Below, piece after piece: positions 52,977-61,673 of a DNA stretch of 64,000 bases. The notes beneath the pieces were generated by a model that was not told where the DNA came from, did no database searches, and worked only from the letters and a program-made list of their open reading frames with translations. Within the stretch, counting starts at the first letter, position 1. Every line of letters begins with the position of its first letter. The DNA is taken from contig CACZBS010000001.1 in assembly GCA_902779455.1 (NCBI GenBank), forward strand, positions 147,455-211,454, in the 5' to 3' direction. The DNA is from an uncultured Prevotellaceae bacterium. Its GTDB lineage: Bacteria > Bacteroidota > Bacteroidia > Bacteroidales > Bacteroidaceae. Both the position numbers and the translations under genes were made by a program.

Positions 52977-54296
52977 ATGATTATGACGAAACTGAAATAT
53001 TTCCTCCTCATCTGCTGCGTGAGTGGCGGCTTGGCCGCGATGACCTCATGCTCCTCCGAGGTCGACGACTACTTCGACCAGCCGGCCTCGCAGCGACTCG
53101 CCTCGACCATCGCCCGTGCACAGCAGGTGCTGCGTAGTGCCGAATATGGGTGGGAGTTCGAATATTACCCCAGCTCCACGCTGGATTACGGTGGCGTGGT
53201 CTATACCATAAGGTTCGACTCGCTGACGGCCGCCATCGGCTGCTCGCTCATTCCTGACTCCGTCGAGACGACCTATTACAGGCTGACTAACGACAATGGC
53301 CCCGTGCTGACCTTCGACACCTACAACAACCTCATGCACTACTTCTCCACGCCTTCCAGCGAGGAGTATGAGGCCAAGGGCGGCGACTTCGAGTTTGTCA
53401 TCGACAGCATCGCCGATGACTTCATCTCGCTCTATGGCAAGAAGACCCTCAACACGATGTATCTGCGCAAGCTCAAGGGCAGTCCCGACGAGTATGCCCG
53501 CAAGACCATCGACATCTACGACCATTTCGTCGACTCCATCCGTGGACAAGTGGGCACGGCCGAGGTGCTGGCCAAGTGCAACCCGTCGGCTCGCAGCATA
53601 CACGTCACGAGCGGTCGCGACACCTTCGACGTCCATTACACCTATACCGACCGCGGCATCCGTCTCTATCGCCCCGTCACGCTGGGCGGCGTCAGGGTGC
53701 AGACCTTCGACTTCGACCCGGCGACCAGCCTCTTCACCTGCAGCGACCCTGGTCGTGAGGACGTCAAGCTCCAGGGCGTGCCCTATCCCGAGAATTTCAT
53801 GACCTATGCCCTCTGGGAGGCAGACTACACCCTGACCTGGGGCACCGGCTCGTCCGTCGACGTCCGACTAAAGCCCAACCGCCTGGAGTGCACCTATCTG
53901 ATGGAGGGCCTCAGCCCCAAGTACGACCTCGTCCTGCGCTATGACGCCGCGACGGGCGTCCTGAAGCTGGGCTCGCAGGTCATTGGCGACATCGACGGCA
54001 ATGCCGTCTACTGGGCGTGCGTCAACTATTCGGCCAGCAGCCTCTCCAACATCACCATTACTGACGAGGGGCAGTTCACCATCCGATGGAACGGCAACCG
54101 CTTCTATCCCCGCTTCAACATCACGTCTACTGATGGCGTCAGCTACAACAGCGCGGTGCTCATCTATCTCTACTACAACGCCACGGGCAACCTGACGGCC
54201 GGCCTGCTGACTGACTCCGAGTGGCTGACCAATGGCTCCTATCTGTTTAATAATCTCAAGACGCTCAACCGCAAATCGCGCATGGTGGGCGAATAG
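52977..54296 (+). CDS. DUF4302 lipoprotein
   Basis: 439 residues from the ATG at 52977 (an ATG at 52983 is equally likely). Lipobox (AMTSC). The start of the mature part, RLASTIARAQQVLRSAEYGWEFEYYPSSTLDYGGVVYTIRFD, is the DUF4302 pattern. It is a beta-rich surface protein of unknown role that is often encoded with SusC/SusD and the zinc metallopeptidase. It begins 21 nt after the metallopeptidase gene. Confidence 0.85.
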   Translation: MIMTKLKYFLLICCVSGGLAAMTSCSSEVDDYFDQPASQRLASTIARAQQVLRSAEYGWEFEYYPSSTLDYGGVVYTIRFDSLTAAIGCSLIPDSVETTYYRLTNDNGPVLTFDTYNNLMHYFSTPSSEEYEAKGGDFEFVIDSIADDFISLYGKKTLNTMYLRKLKGSPDEYARKTIDIYDHFVDSIRGQVGTAEVLAKCNPSARSIHVTSGRDTFDVHYTYTDRGIRLYRPVTLGGVRVQTFDFDPATSLFTCSDPGREDVKLQGVPYPENFMTYALWEADYTLTWGTGSSVDVRLKPNRLECTYLMEGLSPKYDLVLRYDAATGVLKLGSQVIGDIDGNAVYWACVNYSASSLSNITITDEGQFTIRWNGNRFYPRFNITSTDGVSYNSAVLIYLYYNATGNLTAGLLTDSEWLTNGSYLFNNLKTLNRKSRMVGE

Positions 54297-54317
54297 CGCT
54301 TAACTGATTACAGAAGA

Positions 54318-55400
54318 ATGATGAATCGACTACGTAATATCCTTTTGGCCACTCTCGTGGGCTGCGGCATGACTGCCGTGCTCACCTCCTGTGGCGACGA
54401 CGACAGCGACTACGTCGCCAGCGGCCAGTCCATCAGCATCGTGAGCAATGACCTCATCTTCCCCGCTACGGGCAGCACGTCGACCGTCCAGGTGCAGACG
54501 GCAGGAGCAGCGCTCGAGGCAGCGGTCGATGCCGACTGGTGTTCGGCCCATGTCGAAGGCTTTGTTGTCACGGTGACGGCAGAGCCCAACTACGGCTTCG
54601 ACGGCCGCACAGCCATCCTGACGCTCACCTCCGGCTCGTCCACGCGCCAGCTGCCCATTCAGCAGCTGGGCATGGTGCTCGACATGCCTATGGCCGTCAA
54701 TGCCCACTATTCCCCGCGGGCCGGCGAGCAGTTCGCCCTGCCGTTAGCCCACAACCTGCCCCTCGTCGCCACCTCGCCTCAGTCGTGGCTCCATCCCATG
54801 GTCGACGGCAACACGTTGCGCATCCGCGTCGATAGCAATGACGGTGGCCACATCCGTCGCGGAGTCGTCGTCTGCGAGTGTGGCGACTATGTCGACACGT
54901 TGCGCATCGCCCAATTCGACATGATGGACGACGTCGTGGGCTCCTACTACATGATGGGCTACTTTGGCGGCGTTGGCGGCACGCCCTCGGCCACCCGCTT
55001 CGATATCATCATGCGCAACGACAGCCTCTTCATGCACTGGCCGCAGGACCTCTATACCGCGGCTTATATCCACATCCCCATCGACCGCACCGACTGCTCC
55101 CTCTTCATTCCCTCAGGCTTTGTCCTGCGCGAGACCGCCCAGAGCATCGTCGCGGGCTATTTCTACGATTCTGAGGGCAGCCTGGCGACCAGCTCCACCG
55201 TGGGCGCCACGGCCCGGCTCGCCTATTCGTCGTCGACGGGCTTCAACTCCGCACCGCTGCAGATGGCCAACTGGGCCGGCCACACCCTCGGCGGGTTCGT
55301 CATCCGTCAGACGTCCTTCGTCTCATCCAACCTCATGCAGCTGGCCACGCCCGTGCTGATGCGCGTAGGCCCTGTCGGCACCACCCTCGACGACATCTAA
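54318..55400 (+). CDS. BACON-domain-like lipoprotein
   Basis: 360 residues. Lipobox (AVLTSC, then GDDDSDY). Two BACON-like beta domains: about 40-115 (SNDLIFPATGSTSTVQVQTAGAALEAAVDADWCSAHVEGFVVTVTAEPNYGFDGRTAILTLTSGSSTRQLPIQQLG) and about 125-200 (SWLHPMVDGNTLRIRVDSNDGG to RIAQF). The rest is a beta-sheet region without a recognised family. BACON domains bind carbohydrate or mucin-like ligands or act as spacers on surface proteins. 21 nt after the DUF4302 gene. Confidence 0.78.
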   Translation: MMNRLRNILLATLVGCGMTAVLTSCGDDDSDYVASGQSISIVSNDLIFPATGSTSTVQVQTAGAALEAAVDADWCSAHVEGFVVTVTAEPNYGFDGRTAILTLTSGSSTRQLPIQQLGMVLDMPMAVNAHYSPRAGEQFALPLAHNLPLVATSPQSWLHPMVDGNTLRIRVDSNDGGHIRRGVVVCECGDYVDTLRIAQFDMMDDVVGSYYMMGYFGGVGGTPSATRFDIIMRNDSLFMHWPQDLYTAAYIHIPIDRTDCSLFIPSGFVLRETAQSIVAGYFYDSEGSLATSSTVGATARLAYSSSTGFNSAPLQMANWAGHTLGGFVIRQTSFVSSNLMQLATPVLMRVGPVGTTLDDI

Positions 55401-55414
55401 TCCCCTCCAAGACG

Positions 55415-56455
55415 ATGAAGCATCTCATTTCATTCTTAACCCTCGCAGCACTTTCCCTGGGCGTCACGGCCCAGACCGCGCAGGAGCCCTTCGTGCGGCG
55501 CTCCGTTGTCGAGGAGTTCACCGGCACGTGGTGCGGCCATTGTCCGCGCGGCATTGTCGGCATGGAGCGCCTCTCAGAGGACTTTGGCGACCGTTTCATC
55601 GGCATCGCCATCCATACGGGCAGCGGCGAGCCCATGGTCATCCCCGCCTATCCTGACCTGCAGAGCGACCTGCTCCCAGGCAGCGGCGCCCCTTCGTGCG
55701 TCATCGACCGCGTCCGCTTCAAGTTCGATCCCTACTCGGGCAGCGGCCGCCGCGGCGCTCTCCACTATGGCATCGACCTCGACTTTGCCGATGCCCTGGC
55801 CATGCCCACCGAGGCAAAGGTTGAGCTTGAGGCCGAATGGGCCGACGAGTATCAGTGGGACGTGCGCTTCACCGCCACGACCACCTTCAACATCGACAGC
55901 CAGACGGCTCCCTATCGCCTCATCTTCGTCCTCGTCGAGGACAGCCTCTGCGGCACCACCGACGCCTGGCGACAGACCAACTATTTCTCACTGGCCTACG
56001 ACTCCAATGTCGGCATCAACTTCCAGGACGACGACATGCGCCCCTGGCGCGACGCTCCCTACCATGTCGAGGGCGTCGTCTATAACCACGTGCCCGTCAA
56101 CACCCTCGGCGTGCGCTCTGGCATCCAGGGAAGCATCCAGGCACCCATCGTCGCCTGGCAGCCGCAGACCTATTCCAACACCATCACCACCCTGGCCAGC
56201 CATGCCTCCAAGCTCATTCAGGACAAGAGCCGCCTGCGCGCCGTCTGCATGCTCATCAACACGTCGACGGGCGAGGTGGTCAATGCCGCCCAGTGCCCCG
56301 TGCTGGCCTATGGCGCCAGCGGCATCACCCACGTTCCTGCGTCCAGCCCCGCCGCCGCATCCTACTACGACCTGCAGGGCCGACGGCTCACCTCAGCCAC
56401 GGCCCGCGGCCTCTACGTCGACCACTCCAGCGGCAGGACCTACCTCGCAAAATAA
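55415..56455 (+). CDS. Exported thioredoxin-fold protein (Omp28-like) with C-terminal sorting-like motif
   Basis: 346 residues with a signal peptide (HLISFLTLAALSLGVTAQ). RSVVEEFTGTWCGHCPRGIVGMERL holds a CxxC active site (Cys-Gly-His-Cys) of the kind seen in Omp28-related outer-membrane proteins. The body is beta-rich. The end, ASYYDLQGRRLTSATARGLYVDHSSGRTYLAK, is the DLQGRR...GLY pattern found at the C-termini of many Prevotella secreted proteins and similar to a type IX sorting domain. It may handle disulphides of surface or substrate proteins. Confidence 0.8.
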   Translation: MKHLISFLTLAALSLGVTAQTAQEPFVRRSVVEEFTGTWCGHCPRGIVGMERLSEDFGDRFIGIAIHTGSGEPMVIPAYPDLQSDLLPGSGAPSCVIDRVRFKFDPYSGSGRRGALHYGIDLDFADALAMPTEAKVELEAEWADEYQWDVRFTATTTFNIDSQTAPYRLIFVLVEDSLCGTTDAWRQTNYFSLAYDSNVGINFQDDDMRPWRDAPYHVEGVVYNHVPVNTLGVRSGIQGSIQAPIVAWQPQTYSNTITTLASHASKLIQDKSRLRAVCMLINTSTGEVVNAAQCPVLAYGASGITHVPASSPAAASYYDLQGRRLTSATARGLYVDHSSGRTYLAK

Positions 56456-56491
56456 TATTTTATACTGTTAAACATAACGCTTCAGAAGAAT

Positions 56492-57949
56492 ATGAAAACG
56501 ATTTCTACACGCCTCATGGCATCACTGCTGCTCGCAGCCGTAGCACTCGTGCTGCCCCAGCAGGCATCAGCCCAGGACGACGTCGAGATGACCGGCTATG
56601 CCAACATCTACGTCCGCGTCAAGGCCGCCCCGCAGGGTGGCGGACAGGTATTCCCCTTCTATCAGGAGTCGACCGTCAAGGCATGGCGCGACTCTTGGGA
56701 CTTCAAGCAGCCCGTCGCCGTGGGCAGCATCCTCAATTCGCCCTTCACCATCCTCTATCTCTACGCAAAGCCCAACGAGGCTGAGGGCTATGCCTTTGGC
56801 GGCTGGTATCTCGACGATGGCGACGGCGTCTTCGACATGGACAAGGACGAGCTCATGGGCGAGACGCCCGAATACATCAGCATGGCAGCCCTCGATGACG
56901 ACGTCACCATCTACGAGACGCAGTCGGCTGCCAAGGCAGGCGCCTTCCCCGATGCCCCCACTGACATCATCTTCGCCTACTTCACCCGCGGCGCACAGGT
57001 CAGCCTGTCCTACTATCAGGACAACTACCTCGACCTGCATGCCAACTGCGGCACGGTCTGGATCAGCAAGGTGGCCAACGAGCCTGGCGACGAGGTGACC
57101 GTGCGCGCCATCCCCAACGACGGCTACCACTTCGAGTATTGGCAGGACTCCCTGCAGATGGGCAACATCGTCAGCCGAGACAATCCCTACACCTTCACCG
57201 TCAAGGGCGGCGAGCACCTCTATGCCTACTTCATGGCCGACGACGGACCCGTGTTCCATCTGCCTGAGGAGGGCGGCTTTGCCGTCGCCAACGTCGGCGC
57301 CTCGTGGGTGCTCTGCGATGAGTCCGTCAAGAATGGCGCACTCGTGCTCGTCATGGAGGCCGAGGACCTCCGTCGCACCGCTGACGGCAAGATCTATCTC
57401 GACATGGCCAACGAGGACTCCCACATCAACGTCACGCAGCATCAGGGCGCACCGTCCATCGTCTACGGCAAGGGCGACGTGCGCTTCGCCTATAAGATTC
57501 CCTATGGCATCGCCCGCGCTGGCTATGCCCTCGTCCGCTGGAGCGGCAGCCAGGGCGCCAGCGTCGGCGGCGACGTCGTCTACGTCTACGTCTTCGTGCC
57601 TGAGCTGGGCGCCTTCATCCAGTATGGCACGACTGACAGTTTCAGCCCCAACTACTCTGAGACCGTGCGCGTCCCCGCCAACAACGCCTACTTCGTCATG
57701 TCGGCCTACGACCTGACTGACGACTACGGCAACATACCCACCGTCATCGGACTCTCCCCCGAGACCTACGACAAGGGCGTCGCCGGCTATCAGGAGGCCT
57801 TCGACAAGCTCGCCGCCGTCGAGGGCGTCCGCATGGACGAGAAGACCCTCAAGGGCGTCAAGGTCTACACCCTCAGCGGCATCGAGGTGAAGGCCACCTC
57901 CGAGCCGGGTGTCTTCATCGTGGGCGGCAGGAAAGTCGTCGTGAAGTGA
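56492..57949 (+). CDS. Exported protein with InlB-type repeats and a C-terminal sorting-like motif
   Basis: 485 residues with a signal peptide (MASLLLAAVALVLPQQASAQ). Two InlB B-repeat-like modules are visible: about 70-150 (EGYAFGGWYLDDGDGVFDMDKDE) and about 185-250 (EVTVRAIPNDGYHFEYWQDSLQMGNIVSRDNPYTFTVKGGEHLYAYFM). A beta-rich domain follows. The C-terminus, GVKVYTLSGIEVKATSEPGVFIVGGRKVVVK, resembles the sorting-like tail of the preceding protein. Probably surface-exposed and last gene of the SusC operon; role unknown. Confidence 0.75.
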   Translation: MKTISTRLMASLLLAAVALVLPQQASAQDDVEMTGYANIYVRVKAAPQGGGQVFPFYQESTVKAWRDSWDFKQPVAVGSILNSPFTILYLYAKPNEAEGYAFGGWYLDDGDGVFDMDKDELMGETPEYISMAALDDDVTIYETQSAAKAGAFPDAPTDIIFAYFTRGAQVSLSYYQDNYLDLHANCGTVWISKVANEPGDEVTVRAIPNDGYHFEYWQDSLQMGNIVSRDNPYTFTVKGGEHLYAYFMADDGPVFHLPEEGGFAVANVGASWVLCDESVKNGALVLVMEAEDLRRTADGKIYLDMANEDSHINVTQHQGAPSIVYGKGDVRFAYKIPYGIARAGYALVRWSGSQGASVGGDVVYVYVFVPELGAFIQYGTTDSFSPNYSETVRVPANNAYFVMSAYDLTDDYGNIPTVIGLSPETYDKGVAGYQEAFDKLAAVEGVRMDEKTLKGVKVYTLSGIEVKATSEPGVFIVGGRKVVVK

Positions 57950-58007
57950 ACATCGTGGGTGGCTCCGCCCCCCTTGCCCCCTCCTTGTTGCCGACGGCAA
58001 CTTACGA

Positions 58008-58081
58008 CACGGCGTGACGGCATGACGTCACGCCGTGATTTCATGCCGTCACGTCGTGACGTCATGCCGTCACGTCGTGCC
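58008..58081. repeat. GACGTCA/CACGCCGTG palindromic repeat
   Basis: CACGGCGTGAC / GTCACGCCGTG (58008-58018 and 58027-58037) forms an 11-bp perfect hairpin, followed by two direct copies of TCATGCCGTCACGTCGTG (58041 and 58062). It lies about 60 nt after the last gene of the SusC operon. Nothing else is seen between here and the next promoter. Confidence 0.82.
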
Positions 58082-58143
58082 TCAAGTTTAAATCCATGGA
58101 TAAAAAGGCAAGGCGAAAAGCACGCTCTATAGATTTATTTTCT

Positions 58144-58151
58144 TATCTTTG
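58144..58151 (+). promoter_or_regulatory. -7 box for the DUF3089 gene
   Basis: TATCTTTG, 36 nt before the ATG at 58188. AAGGAAAG near 58177-58184 may serve as a ribosome-binding site. Confidence 0.55.
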
Positions 58152-58187
58152 CACCCGTAAAACCTTATTGTGTACGAAGGAAAGAAC

Positions 58188-59150
58188 ATGGCACGTCGTA
58201 TCATACCATATATATTATTAGCCGGCGCCGTAGCCGCCATCATGGCGGGATGCCGCGCAGGCAACACCATCGTGCCCCCCGCCCCCGACTATCGGGACAC
58301 CTCGCAGTGGTACGTCGCACAACGGCAGGCAGCGGCCGACATCTTCTACATCGTCTCCACCGAGACGGGCGACTATACGCTGCCCAATGGCCACGTGTGC
58401 CACTGGGCCGACACCTACAGCGACAGCCTCCGCCAACCGCTCCATGCCGAGATGCTCGGCGTGGACACACTCGTCAGCGGACAGCTCAACTTCTTCGCAC
58501 CATACTATCGACAGTGCTCCTTGCAGACCTTCCAGAGCCCTCGGCTGACCGCCGACCGCATGCCGCTGGCCCTTGGCGACGTGCGACGCGCCTTCCGCTA
58601 CTATCTCGACCGTCTGAACGGCGGCCGACCCTTCATCATGGCTGGCTATAGCCAGGGCGCCCATATCATGCTGCAGCTCCTGCGCGAGATGGACGACGAC
58701 ACCTTCAGCCGGCTCATAGCCGCCTATGCCATCGGCATCACCATCACCGACCGGCATCCACACATCGTCCCCGCACGGGGCGCCGACGACACAGGCGTCA
58801 CCATCTGCTACAACTCCGTCCGCGATCCCAGCTGCGTCATGACGGGGTGGGAGAGGAGCAGCGTCGCCATCAACCCCGTCAGCTGGCGGACCGACCAAGC
58901 CCCCGCCACACTCATCACCGAGCCCTCGCCACTGCTGCCCGTCGCTGAGCAGCCGAAGGACACGATGACCGTCCGTCTCGACGCCGCCACAGGGCTCCTC
59001 CTCGTCGAGGGCTTCACCGCTCACGACTATATCCTGCCCCTGCTGGGTGTCGAAGGCAACTACCACACCCGTGAACTGTGGCTCTACCGCGACCAGCTCC
59101 GACGGAATATTGCCCTGAGGGCAGACACATACTTGGAAACGCGGAAATGA
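58188..59150 (+). CDS. DUF3089 alpha/beta-hydrolase-like lipoprotein
   Basis: 320 residues from the ATG at 58188; the GTG at 58170 is further from the ribosome-binding site. Lipobox (AAIMAGC). DUF3089 pattern: ADIFYIVSTETGDYTLPNG, NFFAPYYRQCSL, ALGDVRRAFRYYLDRLNGGRPFIMAGYSQGAHIMLQLL, where GYSQG is the likely nucleophile elbow, and ICYNSVRDPS. It is probably a periplasmic esterase or lipase; the substrate is not known. Single gene followed by the thyA promoter. Confidence 0.85.
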   Translation: MARRIIPYILLAGAVAAIMAGCRAGNTIVPPAPDYRDTSQWYVAQRQAAADIFYIVSTETGDYTLPNGHVCHWADTYSDSLRQPLHAEMLGVDTLVSGQLNFFAPYYRQCSLQTFQSPRLTADRMPLALGDVRRAFRYYLDRLNGGRPFIMAGYSQGAHIMLQLLREMDDDTFSRLIAAYAIGITITDRHPHIVPARGADDTGVTICYNSVRDPSCVMTGWERSSVAINPVSWRTDQAPATLITEPSPLLPVAEQPKDTMTVRLDAATGLLLVEGFTAHDYILPLLGVEGNYHTRELWLYRDQLRRNIALRADTYLETRK

Positions 59151-59216
59151 GAACCAGCTTTAGAATATTGTCGAATGTGTCTGATTGGCGGATAGGCGGC
59201 CTATTTGTCGAAAATA

Positions 59217-59248
59217 TTTGGTGATGTCGCAGAAAATGTCTAACTTTG
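59217..59248 (+). promoter_or_regulatory. Promoter of thyA-folA
   Basis: TTTG (59217-59220), a 20-nt spacer and TAACTTTG (59241-59248). The ATG of thyA is only 7 nt further, so the mRNA is probably leaderless. Confidence 0.78.
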
Positions 59249-59255
59249 CAGCACG

Positions 59256-60050
59256 ATGAAACAATACTTAGACCTGCTCGACCGCATTCTCACGGAAGGG
59301 GTGCAGAAGGGCGACCGCACGGGCACGGGGACGCTGAGCGTCTTCGGCCATCAGATGCGCTTCAACCTGGAGGAGGGATTCCCCCTGCTGACGACGAAGA
59401 AGCTGCATCTGAAATCAATTATCTATGAATTGCTATGGTTCCTGCGTGGCGATACGAACATCAAGTACCTCAAGGACCACGGCGTCAGCATCTGGGACGA
59501 ATGGGCCGACGAGGAAGGTGAGCTGGGGCCCGTCTACGGCCACCAGTGGCGCTCATGGCCTGACTACGACGGTGGGACGATCGACCAGATCAAGATGGTC
59601 GTCGACCAGATCAAGCACAACCCCAACTCGCGCCGCATGATCGTCTCGGCATGGAATGTGGCTGAGGTGAACCGCATGGCGCTACCTCCCTGCCATTCCC
59701 TGTTCCAGTTCTATGTGGCCGACGGCCGGCTCAGCCTGCAGCTCTATCAGCGAAGTGCCGACACGTTCCTCGGCGTGCCGTTCAACATCGCCTCGTATGC
59801 CCTGCTCCTGATGATGATGGCGCAGGTGTGCGGGCTGCGCCCCGGCGACTTCGTCCACACGACGGGCGACACCCACCTCTACCTGAATCACCTCGACCAG
59901 GCCCGCCTGCAGCTCAGCCGCGAGCCGCGCCCGCTGCCCACGATGCGGTTGAACCCTGACGTCAAGAGTATCTTCGACTTCCAATACGAGGACTTCCAGT
60001 TAGAGAACTATAACCCTTGGCCCCACATCAAAGCCGACGTGAGCGTCTGA
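59256..60050 (+). CDS. thyA: Thymidylate synthase
   Basis: 264 residues, the length of E. coli Thy[37 protein letters not shown] at the start, the catalytic Cys in [40 protein letters not shown] and [13 protein letters not shown]. It methylates dUMP using methylene-tetrahydrofolate. The dihydrofolate it releases is reduced by the product of the next gene, folA. Stop codon at the start of a heptamer repeat. Confidence 0.97.
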   Translation: MKQYLDLLDRILTEGVQKGDRTGTGTLSVFGHQMRFNLEEGFPLLTTKKLHLKSIIYELLWFLRGDTNIKYLKDHGVSIWDEWADEEGELGPVYGHQWRSWPDYDGGTIDQIKMVVDQIKHNPNSRRMIVSAWNVAEVNRMALPPCHSLFQFYVADGRLSLQLYQRSADTFLGVPFNIASYALLLMMMAQVCGLRPGDFVHTTGDTHLYLNHLDQARLQLSREPRPLPTMRLNPDVKSIFDFQYEDFQLENYNPWPHIKADVSV

Positions 60051-60096
60051 AGGGAAAAGTGAAGAGTGAAGAGTGAAGAGTGAAGAATTTGCTACC
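60051..60096 (+). repeat. AGTGAAG heptamer repeat leading into folA
   Basis: Four or five AGTGAAG units directly after the thyA stop, then AATTTGCTACCGC and, 4 nt later, the folA ATG. Near-identical in layout to the folK leader at 45965-46020. Confidence 0.82.
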
Positions 60097-60102
60097 GCAC
60101 CT

Positions 60103-60600
60103 ATGATAACGATGATTGCGGCCGTGGCTAGGAACAGGGCCATCGGCTTTGAGAACAAACTGATCTACTGGCTGCCGAACGACCTGAAGCGTTTCAAGCA
60201 GCTGACCACGGGCCACACCATCCTGATGGGGCGACGCACCTACGAGAGTCTGCCCAAGGGAGCACTGCCCAACCGCCGCAACTGCGTGCTGACGACGACC
60301 GTCGGCGAGCTGCCTGGCTGCGAGTGCTTCGCGTCGTGGGACGACTTCATCCACAGCTGCATGCCTGGCGAGGACATCTTCATCATTGGCGGCGCACGCC
60401 TCTACAACGAGCTGCTGCCCATGGCCGACCGCCTCTGTCTGACTGAGGTGGACGACACGCCACGGGAGGCCGACGCTTTCTTCCCCGACTATAGCCAATG
60501 GAAAGCGGTCGCCCGCGAGGATCACCCCGCAGACGACCGCCATCAGTTTGCTTATTCTTTTGTCGACTACATCCCTGAGCGGCAGACGCTCAACGACTGA
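60103..60600 (+). CDS. folA: Dihydrofolate reductase
   Basis: 165 residues from the ATG at 60103; the GTG at 60073 is within the repeat. MITMIAAVARNRAIGFENKLIYWLPNDLKRFKQLTTGHTILMGRRTYESLPKGALPNRRNCVLT and IFIIGGARLYNELLPMADRLCLTEVD are the DHFR blocks that bind NADPH and folate. It reduces dihydrofolate to tetrahydrofolate. Two genes with thyA. Confidence 0.96.
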   Translation: MITMIAAVARNRAIGFENKLIYWLPNDLKRFKQLTTGHTILMGRRTYESLPKGALPNRRNCVLTTTVGELPGCECFASWDDFIHSCMPGEDIFIIGGARLYNELLPMADRLCLTEVDDTPREADAFFPDYSQWKAVAREDHPADDRHQFAYSFVDYIPERQTLND

Positions 60601-60620
60601 AATCGCATCGCGTTCCCATC

Positions 60621-61106
60621 TTACTCGTCGCCATCGTTCGAGAGCAGCTGCGCGATGGGCAGCTGGCGGTCGATGGCCGAGTGGAACGAGATGAGGCTCT
60701 CGCTGCGGGCCAGCCCCAGCGGCTGCAGACGGTCGTGGATGAAGTTGAGCAGATGGTGATTATTGACGGCATAGATCTTGATGAAGAGATCGTAGTCGCC
60801 TGTCGTGTAATGACACTCCACCACTTCAGGCATTTCCTTCAGTTTCTCCACCACCTCGTCGAACGATTCGGGATTTTTCAGGTTAAGGCCGATGAAGGCA
60901 CACGTCTCATAGCCGACCTTCTCTGGGTCGATGAGGAACTGCGAGCCTTTCAGTATGCCCATATTGGTCAGTTTCTGAATGCGCTGATGAATGGCCGCAC
61001 CACTGACGTTGCATGCACGTGCCACCTCAAGGAACGGAATGCGGGCGTCCTCGGCTATAAGTTTCAGTATCTGTTTATCCAGACGATCGAGTTTTAGATT
61101 TGCCAT
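60621..61106 (-). CDS. Lrp/AsnC-family transcriptional regulator
   Basis: 161 residues. An N-terminal helix-turn-helix (LDRLDKQILKLIAEDARIPFLEVARACNVSGAAIHQRIQKLTNMGIL) and a C-terminal RAM ligand-sensing domain (TCAFIGLNLKNPESFDEVVEKLKEMPEVVECHYTTGDYDLFIKI). It binds DNA as a dimer or octamer and responds to amino acids. Convergent with folA, 20 nt apart. Single gene, with a TACCTTTG box upstream. Confidence 0.93.
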   Translation of the reverse strand: MANLKLDRLDKQILKLIAEDARIPFLEVARACNVSGAAIHQRIQKLTNMGILKGSQFLIDPEKVGYETCAFIGLNLKNPESFDEVVEKLKEMPEVVECHYTTGDYDLFIKIYAVNNHHLLNFIHDRLQPLGLARSESLISFHSAIDRQLPIAQLLSNDGDE

Positions 61107-61145
61107 AGTTCTTTATTAATTAACTGCTATTCTTGAATTTTCATG

Positions 61146-61153
61146 CAAAGGTA
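61146..61153 (-). promoter_or_regulatory. -7 box for the Lrp regulator
   Basis: TACCTTTG on the reverse strand, 39 nt upstream of the ATG at 61106. The -33 element is not clear. Confidence 0.55.
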
Positions 61154-61214
61154 ACAATAATATCTGAGAAACACGACAATTAAGAAGAAAAAATCAAAAA
61201 AAAGTTGCAATTCG

Positions 61215-61673
61215 CTACTTTTCAGAGGCGGAATAGTTAATCTTTAGGGCAAAACTCTTCTGAAGAGCCTGCTTCACGTCGGCAATGAGACCCATGGGCA
61301 CGTCGCGGTCGGCCTTGATGGAGACGGTCATGCGCGCCTGGTCCTCCGTCGACATGGCGGCCCGCTCGCGCTCGACGAAGTCGCGGATGTCGTCGACGGT
61401 GGCAATGCGGTCGTTGAGCTGTATCTGGAAGTCGTCGCTGCCAGGCGTCGTCCGACCTATATAGATGTAGCACGTGGCCGACTTGTGGGCCAGTTTCTGC
61501 ACCTCAGTGCCCTGCGGCACCTGATAGTGCACCTTCAGGTCGACGTCGCGCATGTGGGTGACGATCATAAAGAAGAACAGGACGGTGAAGATGAGGTCGG
61601 GCAGCGAGGCCGTGTTGAGTCCAGGCACCTCACGATCGTGATGTCGAGGGAAGAGTCCGCGGCGCAGCTTCAT
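61215..61673 (-). CDS. ExbD/TolR-family protein, second copy
   Basis: 152 residues. One N-terminal helix with the conserved Asp: NTASLPDLIFTVLFFFMIVTHM. A periplasmic domain follows (QIQLNDRIATVDDIRDFVERER, ADRDVPMGLIADVKQALQK). ExbD with ExbB turns the proton gradient into energy for TonB. It overlaps the upstream exbD by 4 nt. The pair of different ExbD proteins is usual in Bacteroidetes. Confidence 0.9.
   Translation of the reverse strand: MKLRRGLFPRHHDREVPGLNTASLPDLIFTVLFFFMIVTHMRDVDLKVHYQVPQGTEVQKLAHKSATCYIYIGRTTPGSDDFQIQLNDRIATVDDIRDFVERERAAMSTEDQARMTVSIKADRDVPMGLIADVKQALQKSFALKINYSASEK

Noticed and set aside
56567-58000. Reverse ORF of 477 codons over the InlB-repeat gene
   Set aside because: Shadow frame without recognisable features.
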